DNA of 64,000 nt from Symmetrospora coprosmae (Eukaryota; Basidiomycota; Cystobasidiomycetes; Symmetrosporaceae), in the NCBI GenBank assembly GCA_008802785.1, contig VUYT01000017.1, forward strand, positions 62,001 through 126,000, in the 5' to 3' direction. The notes beneath the pieces were generated by a model. It saw nothing but the letters and a program-made list of their open reading frames with translations, made no database searches and had not been told where the DNA came from. The translations under genes were made by a program, and so were the position numbers. Below are positions 13,386 through 23,151 of the stretch, piece after piece (within the stretch, counting starts at the first letter, position 1; every line of letters starts with the position of its first letter).

Positions 13386-14200
13386 GGACCATTGGCATCC
13401 AGTCTGTCGACGAATGCATTGCTGTGAAGGTGAGAGCGAGGGCAACACGTCTTCCAAGGGAGAAAACGTGACCGTCCGGAGGGAGGGGCTTCCGAGAGTT
13501 GGGCAAGGACGGCTCAGACGACAGGCTTTCATTTCAGATGAGTTGTGCTCTCTGCGCATCCATACATGTCGCTCATCATCATCATCATCATCAATATCTC
13601 CCACTCCTTTCTTGTTCCTGCCGGTCCCCGCTCGCGCGCCACCCCCTAAGCTCCTCTGGGCTCATGCACGTCGCTGTCTGCCTGCTTATACGGATACGGC
13701 GACAAGCAGCCCAAAAAAATGAAAGTGGAGGGCCGAGTCCGCTCAGGCGTGGCTCCCTGGATCTCAATTGGCATACCACCTTCAAGTAAGGGCAGAGCTG
13801 GTATAGCTCGCCCGGCCTGCTGTAGCGAGATCCTCCTCAGGCTGCAAGAATGCACTTGGAGCTGGCCCCGCGACTGCCGCACTGACGTTGCGACTGTGTA
13901 CTGCTGCCAGTCTGCTATGCATTGCGCCTTGCCCCTCCCTGGCTGCTGCTCTTGCTGCCTAACGCGTTCTCCCTCTGACGTCTGGCCCCGTCCTGCCCAG
14001 CAGCTGCACGTCCGCTTTGGGTCGGAATTGGTCCACACGAGGTGAGACACAGCCACCTCTCTGCTCAAAGTTTGTAGCTTCCGTACGCACTGCTTGATTG
14101 TGCTTATTGGCTGACGCTGCGTCTCCCCCGTCCCGTCCGGCTCGCCGGTATACACACAGATGCCTTTGCGGTACCTCCCTTAACCGCGCCCAAGAGCGCT
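13386..14200. other. Intergenic region upstream of BTN1, up to the tandem array
   Basis: About 815 nt with no supportable gene. It should include the BTN1 promoter. A CAT microsatellite of about six units lies at 13574-13592. Short frames on both strands lack family resemblance. Confidence 0.45.
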
Positions 14201-14260
14201 TGTAAACGAGTGTAAACCTTGTGTAAGTGATCTGTAGACGCTTCGTAAGCGCTTCCGAAT
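14201..14260 (+). repeat. Left flanking direct repeat of the array (TGTAAAC-rich)
   Basis: About 60 nt beginning TGTAAACGAGTGTAAACC and ending CGCTTCCGAA. Aligned by eye it is roughly 75-80% identical to 17793-17852 in the same orientation. It is itself built of degenerate short YGTAAACG-like repeats. Confidence 0.7.
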
Positions 14261-14496
14261 GCGTTCGTAAGCCTCCTGTACCGCCTCTGCGCGAGTCGCG
14301 CTGAAAGGTTCCCCTTCCTATCTACAGAGGTCTCTCGTGTCGAATAGACTGCCTGGTATGTTCCTTGACATCTACATAGTATGCGAGGCAACTGCGAGCC
14401 TCGTCTGACGCCAGGGGCGCCTCCTGTCCCAATCTGCAGGATCCCTACTCGGCCAACGTACCAAGCTCCGCCATCTCAGCGTCGCGAGGTCATATT

Positions 14497-15439
14497 GTGA
14501 GTCGAGAGCCGTTCCCACACAATCTGTGGACATGCTGCTCCGTTTCAGGCGACTCGGTTTGCCCAAATCGCTAACGCCTTGCCGTATACAGGATCATGCG
14601 CGCACACCGCCCATGCCCGCACCTTCGCTCGCGCACAACAATCCACCTGCGGCCGGGACTCAGCACTTGGCGGGCAATGTCAGTGAGTCATCTGGAACTC
14701 GTGAGCCACAGCGCGTCCCCAGCTGACGCTCCCCACGCCGTTCGCAGCATCCTGCAGATTCGCTCGGTGCGCCGCTCCGTCAGACCGCCTGTTCGTCGAT
14801 ATGCGTCCAGGCGCGGCGCGCTTGTGCCAGCACATGCAGTGAGTCCGCTGCTACATCTGAGACCATGTTACCCGTATGCGCGACAACCAAGCTGACTCGC
14901 GCCTCGGATCGCCGCTCACAGGTCCGGCGCGCGCAAGCTCGCGATGCGTCGAATCGCCCTCCCTGGCCGCTAAGGTCGACCTGGTGAGTGATACATAGCT
15001 CTGGAGGACATAGGCCAAGCGAAAAGGAGCCCGCGCTAACCGTTTGCCTGTGTCGCCTGGCCACAGCTCGGCCGTTCTGACACCGCCCAGACGAGCAGGC
15101 ATCTCGCTCAATACCGGCAGTAGAGAGGTGAGCCGTGCCGTGCGCAATCCACAGACTCCACAGCCTATCTCGGGCAGGTCTAGCTGTCCGCGCGACGCTT
15201 TGCTCACTTTCTATCGCTCCTGCCGTCCCCCCGCCTGCAGATCCGCTTCTGGGCTCGCGTGCCGCTCTCCGCCGTACATGGCGCAAGCCCGTCGGCCTCT
15301 TGGCTCCTCGACATCTGCTGCCGACGTGGGCCAAACGAGAAGTCCGCCCGACGCGTGCTGCGTCCATTGCGTCGCTTTGCAGGATGTGCCTCTGGCGGCC
15401 AACCTGGGCGAGGTCGGATCTCGGCCGCAAGACAAGCCT
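14497..15439 (+). repeat. Array unit 1
   Basis: Donor-to-donor copy 1 (943 nt). Exon-like blocks bounded by AG/GT are at 14592-14678, 14748-14838, 14922-14983, 15067-15127, 15241-15325 and 15383-15439. The first three join in a single open frame (DHARTPPMPAPSLAHNN and onward), but the block at 15067-15127 runs into a TAG in that frame unless an alternative donor is used. The first part of this unit is the least similar to the other copies. Confidence 0.6.
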
Positions 15440-16374
15440 GTGAGTCGAGCCCTGCACTCAGGCATACTACAAAGTTCCTGGAAAGAGATGGGCAATTGTG
15501 TCAGGTGCTTGTGCTGATACTTTGCCTTCCGCACCGTCACCGCGCCCGCCACCGCCCGCTACAGGCTCGAGCTCGCTCAAGGACAGGGAGCTGCGCGCCG
15601 ACCTAACACATTGACTGGTCAGTAGAGCACATGCTTGAGTACACTTCGGCCAACCCGCAGCCCCGGCTGACGCATCCTGCGTCTTGTGTCATCGCCTCGC
15701 CCGGCGCCAGCGCCAGCCCGGACCCCGCCTGCTCCGTCAATGTCAGACCAAACAAGGTGAGCGTTTGCCTAATCAGTCAGTGGGCATGCTGCTACTCGGG
15801 TGTCATGTTGCCTGGCTCAAAGACCTCCATGCTGACTGCTGTCTCTTCACGCCACACACAGGTTTCGCCCGTCCGCCCGCATTCGCGCAGTCCGCCTCTT
15901 CCGGCTCTGGCACTCGAGCCCGTGAGTGATGTGTATCTCTGGATCACAGATGCCAAGCGACAAGGCGCCCGTGCTCACCCTTTGTCCGCATCGTCCCGCC
16001 ACAGCTCACCCGCTCGCCCAAGCCAGATAAGCGTCCACCTCGCTCAATACGGGCAGCACCGAGGTGAGCATTGCCCTACATACTCTAGAGGCTGTGCAGA
16101 GTATCTCGAGCAGGTCGCTCTGTCAGTGGGACGCCTCGCTGACCCGCTGTCGCTCTTGCCGCCCACCGCCCGCAGATCCGCCTCGACCCTCGCGCTCCCC
16201 TCTCCGCTGCACCCGGCGCATGGCCATTGGCCGCCTTGCTCCACGACATCTGCCGTCGACGTGGGCCAAGCGGGAAGGCTGCCCGACACGTCCTGCGCCC
16301 TCTGCGCCACTTTACAGGATGCGCCTCGGGCAGCCAACTTGGGCGAGCCCGGATCTCGGCCAATAGGCAAGCTC
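15440..16374 (+). repeat. Array unit 2
   Basis: Donor-to-donor copy 2 (935 nt). Exon-like blocks include 15565-15621, about 15712-15756, 15862-15921, 16005-16063, 16176-16260 and 16318-16374. The block lengths 85 and 57 are identical to unit 1. Intron-like stretches, such as the one around 16448-16470 in the following copy and 15511-15540 here, are nearly identical between units. Confidence 0.6.
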
Positions 16375-17313
16375 GTCAGTCGAGCCCTGGCTCAGGCATA
16401 CTCTGACGCATCTGGAACGAGATGGGCAGCTGCGTTGGGCGTATGTGCTGATACTTTGCCTTCCACACCGTCATCGCGCCCGCCACCGTCTGCTTCCCTC
16501 TTAGCCCGTCACAAGAAGAGGAGGTGCGCACCAACCTCCCGCTTTGGCTGGTGGGTTGAGCACATGCCTGACTACTCTTCGGCCAACCCGCAGCCCCGGA
16601 TGACGCTTCCTACGTCTTGTAGCCCTGCCTCGCCCGACACGTTCGCCACAACCAGCCCGAACCCCGCCTGCTCCGTCAATGCCATTCCAAGCGAGGTGAG
16701 CGTTGGCCTGCTCAGTCAGCGGACTTGCTGCTACGTGCGCGCCATGTTGCCCGGCTGCAGGACCTCCATGCTGACTTGTGTCTTTTCCCGCCACGCACAG
16801 GTTTCGTGCGTCCGTCCGCGTCGCCCCATCTCCCGTCCTCTGGCTCCAACGGTTGCCCTGGTGACTGCTGTGCATCTTTAGAGTATGAACGCCAAGCTAC
16901 AAGATGTGCGGGCTGACCGTCTGTCCGCATCGTCCCGCCACAGCCTGCTCTTTCGCCCGCGCCAGATAGGCGTCGACCTTGCTCTCTGCAAGTCACACCG
17001 AGGTAGGCATTGCCCTGCAGTGTCTGTAGACTGCGTAGCACATGTGGGGCTGGTCGCACTGGCCCCGCGACTTCTGGCTGACCCTGTACCGCCCCATCCC
17101 GTTCCATCGCCCGCAGGACCGCATCTACCCTGCCGCGCCCCTCTGCGCTGTCGCTGGCTCGAGACAGGTGACCTGCCGGCTCCTTGCCTCCTGCTCTCAG
17201 TCTGGGTCAAGCAAGGAGGCGGCATTGCGCGTACTGCGCTCGTTGTGCGGCTTTGTGGGTGGCGCTGCGGACGGCCGGCCAAGCGCACTGGTCCTCGGGC
17301 AAGAAGCGAGCTG
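16375..17313 (+). repeat. Array unit 3
   Basis: Donor-to-donor copy 3 (939 nt). Exon-like blocks are at 16505-16550, 16623-16695, 16801-16860, 16944-17002 and 17117-17167. The last 57-nt block of this copy (ending 17313) has lost the CAG acceptor present in units 1 and 2. A partial fourth copy continues to about 17790, with acceptor-like sites at 17571-17573 and just before the right flanking repeat. Confidence 0.6.
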
Positions 17314-17792
17314 GTGAGCTGAGCCTCGCACTCAGACCTGCTCAGAAGTGCATAGAAGCACCTGGCGTGCCGCAATTGACGTCTGTGCTGACACTTTGTC
17401 CTGTGCGTCTCCGCCGCGCCCGCCACTCCGCCACAGCTCGTCGCTCGCACCTCGGTCAATGGTCGCTCCCCAGAGCTACCGCTTGCCTAGTGAGTAGAGT
17501 ACATGTATGGCCACCAGTCAGCCAAAGCGCGGCCTGGTCTGACCAATTTTGCGTCATTCACGCCGTTACGCAGGATCCCTGGTTTGGCGCCCGCGCTAGA
17601 ACATGGCGCGAACCCGCCCGAAGCGCATACCGGCTCCGAAAGCAGCTCTGAGACAGAGCAGATCATTCTTGCCATGCCACGCTCCCTGCCTGATGCCGCC
17701 TTACCGTACTGACGCACGCTCATTGTCCCGCTCGCCACCCACAGTCACGACCTCACCTCGACCAGACAAGCTCCGCGCCGACATCCGACACT

Positions 17793-17852
17793 TGTAAACG
17801 ATTGTAAACCCTTCGTAAACGAACTGTAAGCGTTTCGTAAACGCTTCCGAAA
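17793..17852 (+). repeat. Right flanking direct repeat of the array (TGTAAAC-rich)
   Basis: Begins TGTAAACGATTGTAAACC and ends ACGCTTCCGAAA. It is the same orientation and about the same length as the copy at 14201-14260. The motif GTAAAC recurs four times here. Confidence 0.7.
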
Positions 17853-18196
17853 CACTTTGTCAACCCATGCCATCCACTCGGATGCAGCCGGCAGCGCTGC
17901 GCCCTCACCCCTCAAGCGGTACTTGTCGCGAAGCAAACGGAAAATGTCGCGAAGAACAACTGTGCATTGGAAGCAACACACAGTTGCCCCCCGCTCTGCG
18001 GATAATGATACATGGTTGCCTGCTGGGGCTGATTTCTAATGCCGTGCTAACTGCTGACGCCGTCCTACATTGAGACTTACCGTCTGTGCTTTTCGCACCA
18101 TTTCTCGAGAGCCTGCGGGGCGCCGCCGTCGATGTCGAGCTTCCAGGGCGCCGTGTCGATGAAGTTCTTGCCCTAGCTTGCTGCACTGCCTGATGT
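17853..18196. other. Region between the array and the DUF4185-like gene
   Basis: On the minus strand, 18172 to about 18080 reads GKNFIDTAPWKLDIDGG and ALEKWCEKHRR between an AG acceptor and a gtaagt donor. This looks like a real coding exon. It could be a downstream exon of the DUF4185-like gene or a remnant of another gene. No other coding signal is clear. Confidence 0.35.
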
Positions 18197-19609
18197 TTAC
18201 TCGAATTCGACGTGTATCAGCGGGGTCGTATAGTTTGCCGCTCCCTCCTCGCGCTTGTCGTTCTTGGTGTAGGTGATGTACATCTCGTTCTTGCTGGACT
18301 GCGAAGACACCAGAGCTGGATGTGCCTGTACAGAATAAGCACCCATAGGGTGGTCACCGCAGGGTCCTATTTAGAGCCAAGGTCAGTTGTCGTTCACCAA
18401 GAGCCGCCCATGCCAATGGTCTTGAGACGCACCGGTCCAAAAATTGAAAGGCTCCGTCCATGGGCCCTCTGCGCGTGGTGCAGTAGAGATGTGGCACTCC
18501 GCGCCCGGAAAGATGTCTCCGCCTATCCAGACGAAGCACCCCCAATGGCGATTGTGGAAGAACGTCCCTTGGCCCTTGGCGCCTGCGTTTTCAATCTCTA
18601 TTCCTGCATGTCCCGGATGAGGTATGTCTTTCGTCCATGTACCGCTCACAAAGTACTCGAATCGCGAGCGGTCCTCGAGGGATGTCGGGCTGCACCGAGC
18701 GAGTGCGATGGGGCCGTGTTCTCCGACCTGCGCAAAGAGGTAGGCCACATCGTCGTGAATGAGGGTGCCGTACGATCCGTATGAGATCTCTCCTTCCCTC
18801 CAGAACTCCTCGTTTACTATCGACACTTTGGGCAGGGCATCCTTGTCCGCCTGAGCTGTTGAAGTTTCGCAGTCCAGACGGTAGAGCATGGTCGGAGGAT
18901 ATTTGGTGAGCACCTTCATGGACATGTCCATGTGAGCTCGTCTGATCCACGTGTACGCGGTGATCCTGCCCTTCCCAGAAGAAGGAACGACCAGAGGCGG
19001 CTGATCTGGCCAGAGCGCTACCCTGCTGCCATCCTTGCACATCCCACCCGGAGAATCACAGATGTGGGGGACTTGCGGATAGAAGGACTTGTCGCCGGGG
19101 TTCCGTCCGTATTGCATGAGGACGTGATCCTCCAGACCTTTCTTCTTGCTGTCGAGGTGGTGGGCAGGATCGGTCCAGCTTGCCGTGCTGGACATCATGG
19201 GAAACTCGCACACTCGCCCATCGGGATAGCGGAAGTTGGTATCTCGATACGTCCACAGGACGCGGTCTCCGAAGAGCGCAGAGCCGCCAGAGTCGCGGTT
19301 CATTCCGGGGTCCCCGACGAGCCCTAGGATACGAGGCTCGCATTTGAGCCGGATCTCTGGGGGTCTGCTGCCCTGTGATGGAGAGCTGAAGTGGTGCTGG
19401 GCATGGTGCTGCTGCTGCGCATGATCCTGAGATTGCGGAGAAGGCCCGGAGCTCGGCTGCTTGCTCTGCCCGGTCTGCTGTGACAAAGCTGCAAATGAAG
19501 GCGGATCAGAAGCTCGTCTAGGCGCCAGACGATGCAGGAGATCCGCATTATACTCACCCTCACGCCCCTTCTGCACCGTCGCTCCGAGCTTGCTCTTCCA
19601 CTTGTCCAT
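18197..19609 (-). CDS. DUF4185-like protein (predicted beta-propeller hydrolase fold)
   Basis: Exons 19609-19558, 19488-18433 and 18366-18197 give about 425 residues. A Gln/Ser/His-rich stretch (QDHAQQQHHAQHHFSSPSQG) precedes the folded part. Recognisable stretches are GDRVLWTYRDTNFRYPDGRV, MMSSTASWTDPAH, RVALWPDQPPLVVPSSGKGR, HGPIALARC, HFFHNRHWGC-like segments and the C-terminal CGDHPMGAYSVQAHP, EMYITYTKND. The HPMGAYSVQAHP plus YITYTKND pattern is why I assign DUF4185, a family related in fold to GH32/43 propellers whose activity is mostly unknown. The start is uncertain because no signal peptide is present at this ATG and an upstream exon could supply one. An exon-like segment lies just past the stop, so the C-terminus may be longer. 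Confidence 0.6.
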
Positions 19610-19899
19610 CGCTTCGGGAAGCTCGCGCAATGACCAGAAACCGAAGGAGCAGGAGGATGCCCGAGAGGGGAATCGAGATAGGCGCGCAGCAGAGCTGCAA
19701 CGATTCTAGTAGCAGGGATGCGGGATTACTCAGAGGCTGCCCTCGCTCAAAGCGAAGCTGGAGTCGTGAGCGAGCAGAGTGTTTCAACCTGCTGTGACGT
19801 GTCTGCAGGCTGGCAGTCTGCCACGTGCACCGGCGCGCGGTCGATGTGACGTTACCGGGCCGCGCAGGAGAGACGAGAGCGCATGCCCTATCTGCAGTC

Positions 19900-21430
19900 T
19901 TATCGACTATCTAACAATGTGACGTCGTCTTTGATGGTCTGCCTGGCTGCAGAATGCAAGAGCAAGGGAGACATGTCTAACGGCTTGACTGGTCGCGAGG
20001 AGACTGCAGACATGGATTCTGTATGGTCTCGCGGCACACGAATCGCATCGCAGGCGCGAAAGGCACCGTTCTTTCCGGATCTGAACGAAGGCTTCCAGAT
20101 CACATTGGCCGTCGACGACACGTCGGCGAGCTCGCCGACGAGCCAGCACCACACCCGGCCCCGCATATCTGCATAACAGACGATGTCTCACTGTGTCGCG
20201 TCGCGGCGATTGCGAATGCGAATAGGTGCGCTTCTGGCCGAGTAGTGCCGCAGAGCGCGCAGTGGCAGAGGCCTCAGGTGACGCGCGACCACGGGCAGGG
20301 CTCCCGTGGCAAGGAGTTGTAGATCCAGCCCACGAGGTAATGCGCGCCGGCGGGACGTGCGAGACAGAGCGAGAGTGGCTCTGGCGTTCTGTGTATGCCA
20401 CAACTAGATCGTAAAGCTCAACCATGTTGTAGGGTAAGGAACCTGGATGGCCCCTGCCGTATCCCTCGCGGTTTAGTCCAATCTTCGCAAGTTCGTACCT
20501 AACTTTACCGTATAACGCCCCGCCGGCCAAATCATACATTCGGTCTCCATACTGTAGGGATTGAGAGAGGTAGAAGTAGTCCTTGATCGTGAAAGGTGTA
20601 TCGCGGAGAGAGTACTTAAGGCAGGACTCGGGCAGCTTGCCGAAGGCCTTTGCCTCCATCAATGCAGACATGTATTGTTTCGAGGGAGACAATGTCGAAC
20701 TCCACCGCGTATATTGAAGGCGTCTTGGTTGGCGGTCCTGTGGGGCCTTGTATTCGAAAGCCAATGTACCGGGGTCGACTTCAAAGGGCGAAGGCGAACG
20801 AGATCGGGCCATTGTAGCCTTTGGCGAGGGAGATCTGCCGATCGAAACCTTTGACTGGGGAGACCGGGCCGTAGTAGCCTTTGGCGAATGAGATGGGTCG
20901 ACCGGGACCTTTGATTGAGGAGACGGAGTAGCAGCCTTTGCTGAAGAGCAGCTCGATGATTGCGGGTCGATGAACTGCTTGAACAGATCGACACTGGTAC
21001 TGCGGCGTCGATCGCGACTTCCCAGGCGGGCATCGTGCCTGTGCTGATGCTTCTTCAGGTGCTCCTGATACGAGGCTTCCGATGGATTGGCAAACGCGTC
21101 GGTCAGAATTGGACTGAATCTCGTCGGGTGGTAGCGTTACGTATCAGCTCTACGAGAAGTGACGGGCAGGATGGACCGTTGCTGCTTACCATTAATTTGG
21201 GTCCGCAGACGCTGGGTCGGGATTGGAGCTATCTGTGAAGACACACTTGCGAGGTCTGCGCCCGAGGGTGGGATTGCGTTAGACTAGATCGTCGCTCCGG
21301 CAGCATCGGTCTCAGTCAGGCTCACCGGCATGCCATTGTCTCTATTCTTTGTTGAAGATAGAGAGAGATTCGACAGTGAAGCAGCGTTGTTGAAGAGCGA
21401 GAGAGCAGACGTGGCTAGCACGCCCTCCAT
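19900..21430 (-). CDS. Unrecognised protein with short tandem repeats
   Basis: I do not recognise this gene. A plausible start at 21430 gives MEGVLATSALSLFNNAASLS. It is spliced through a 42-nt intron (21325-21284) to a second exon ending 21190, then to a long exon starting near 21075. That exon contains two to three copies of a ~66-nt repeat (about 20800-20930) encoding SPKATTARSPQSKVSIGRSP-like units. The following region reads KLPESCLKYSLRDTPFTIKD and YFYLSQSLQYGDRMYDLAGG and looks genuinely coding. Downstream the best-looking frame changes: GRVWCWLVGELADVSSTANV lies in a different frame, ending at 19900. At least one more intron between about 20390 and 20170 is likely but I cannot place it. 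Exon borders after 21190 are approximate. Confidence 0.4.
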
Positions 21431-22077
21431 CGCCCTCACGCTTTGAAGGTGGGCACAGCCTCGTCGCCGATGTTCCAGGATGTTCGACACCCGGCAGCTA
21501 TAGCTCCTTTCCCACACTGGCGTGTCGAGGCGGTACGCCCTTCTTCACTGCACAGACGTCACCTGTCCTCGGCGAAGTGAGGAGGATGTGCCCAGATCCA
21601 GTTCGTCCAGCCGCGCGCGTATGCTCGAAGTTGACCCGCAGTATCGACCGTGCGTGTATTACGGGAGCTGCTCAATACTCTGAGTGCACGTCAAAGGGGA
21701 TGTACGCTGCCGTCAGTGTCAGTCGAGAGTACAGTGCACGTCAGGATCAGGTTGGTGGCCCAGTCCGAATATAATAGGAGGTCTTCAATCCTGCACGTAA
21801 TGCCTCAATGAATCAGAAGCAGCATCTTCAGCGGGAGGAGAGTCTATCGTTAGTCCGCGACGCATCGCTAGATCTGTGCTGTCCCGATTGGTCAGCTGCA
21901 GACCTTACGTAGGTGGGCGGTACCTGGCCTGGCCGGGGCTAGACCCGATCGGATCGCGTCGACGACCTGCTGCATCTCGACAAGAGCGGGCAGCGGAGGA
22001 CCAGTTCTGCTCTGCTCTGCATCGCACAAACGCATCCACTGTTCAAATACCACCATCGCAAATCACCATACAGGATC
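21431..22077. promoter_or_regulatory. Divergent intergenic region
   Basis: About 650 nt between two genes reading outward. It presumably contains both promoters. No repeat or RNA gene was recognised. Confidence 0.4.
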
Positions 22078-22831
22078 ATGTCCTCCATCGCCACGATCTT
22101 CGGCCGCCAGCTCGCCGCGAGCTGCAGCAGGGCCGCCGTCAGGCCCGCCGCACGCCTGGTCTCCACAACGGCCGTGTCGCGCGACGCTCAGAGGAAGCCA
22201 GACAGCGCTGGCGAGTCTGTGAAGCGCGGTGCAGCTAACGTGAGTCCTGCGTCGACCATGACGAGCTGCTGCAGTGGGGTGTTAGCTAATGTGCCCCCCC
22301 TCCCTCTGGCCCCGGCAAACGACTTCGAATGGATGCACCCGCCCACCACTCGCAGACTGCCGCGGTAGGCAAGGGCGTCGGACAGATGATCAAGGAGGCT
22401 ATCAAGGACGTCGGGGACGCTGCAAAGGGCATCGTCGGTGACGGCGCTGGGGAGTTCAAGGTGGGATTCCTCAAACGCATGTGCCAGGCGCGCGTCGGCG
22501 CAGGAGGTGCTGATGCGCCAGCCCTCCTTTACTTCATGTCTTGCAGAGCACAAGCACAACTGCTGTGAGTGATCGCGTCAGGTGACCGGCAGGCCATGCA
22601 TCGCTGACCTGTAGGCCGTCCAATCTGACACCCTCTTTCCAATCCTCGCGCCTGACCCATCAGAAACAAATGGTGTCCGACCGCAGTGAGCAAAGCATGC
22701 CCTCCCGGCCCAGATACCAGCTGAAGCTGTGAAGGGCTGACACCTCTATCTCTCTGTCCATCCTGCCAGTCTCTGGCAAGAACAAGAACGAGCACGCGAG
22801 CAAGCCCGAGTCCGGCTCAAAGTCATCGTGA
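22078..22831 (+). CDS. Small mitochondrial LEA-like protein
   Basis: Exons 22078-22239, 22356-22460, 22547-22564, 22664-22685 and 22770-22831 give 122 residues. The N-terminus MSSIATIFGRQLAASCSRAA and RPAARLVSTTAVSRDAQRK is a strong mitochondrial presequence with few acidic residues. The core GKGVGQMIKEAIKDVGDAAK is an amphipathic 11-mer-like helix as in LEA-like stress proteins. The C-terminus is hydrophilic (GKNKNEHASKPESGSKSS). Two exons are tiny (18 and 22 nt); phases and total length are consistent. It resembles the neighbouring gene at 23152 in layout (presequence plus Lys/Ala/Glu helix). The function is probably membrane or protein protection under stress, by inference only. Confidence 0.6.
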
Positions 22832-23151
22832 GCTGCGTGCCCGCCAGCGCCCGCTAGTATGCAAGAGGAAGCAGAGATTGTACTAGGGTCGAATCGTGTA
22901 GCCTCTGTGTGTGAAACCCGCAATACAGTCGTCTCTGTGCCGTCTCTCACCCCTCTTCTTACGCATCGCCCTTGACACCTGCCTGCGTGTCGCCACCACT
23001 GCGGGGGCGGGAGTTGCGTCATGCATCATGGGCCAGCAGCAGAGCAGGGCAAGGCACGGTCAGGACGATTGGCTCTCTCCTTCACTCTTACCGACAATAC
23101 GCACCCGCATCCAACAGCGTCTGCACCACCATCAGCCCATACTCAACAACC
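22832..23151. promoter_or_regulatory. Intergenic region upstream of the second LEA-like gene
   Basis: About 320 nt between two co-directional genes. A CT/AC-rich leader precedes the ATG at 23152. No other feature was seen. Confidence 0.4.

Larger units (their letters stand above)
14201..17852 (+). repeat. Tandem array of ~940-bp units with splice-signal grid, flanked by direct repeats
   Basis: Three diverged copies of a ~940-bp unit lie head to tail. The anchor is the block 'gat..cct' of 57 nt followed by GTGAGTCGAG-like sequence, whose donor-like GT falls at 14497, 15440, 16375 and 17314 (spacings 943, 935, 939). Each unit alternates short open blocks with stretches that begin GTGAGT/GTGAGC/GTGGGC and end CAG or TAG, exactly like exons and introns on the plus strand. 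Corresponding block lengths are nearly constant between copies: 62/60/60, 61/59/59, 85/85/51 and 57/57/57 nt. Intron-like parts are at least as conserved as exon-like parts, and no reading frame is kept across all copies. No transposase, terminal inverted repeat or long functional ORF is present. It could be an intron-rich noncoding transcript, a decayed tandemly duplicated gene, or an uncharacterised repeat family. Confidence 0.7.

Noticed and set aside
15631-16881. 416-codon open frame across the tandem array, plus strand
   Set aside because: It runs through both block and spacer parts of the repeat, keeps no conserved motif between copies and is best explained by low stop-codon density in GC-rich repeats.
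14201-17852. Array as an LTR or DNA transposon
   Set aside because: The flanking direct repeats are only ~60 bp, no coding remnants of transposition enzymes are seen, and the interior is a tandem repeat, not an element body.
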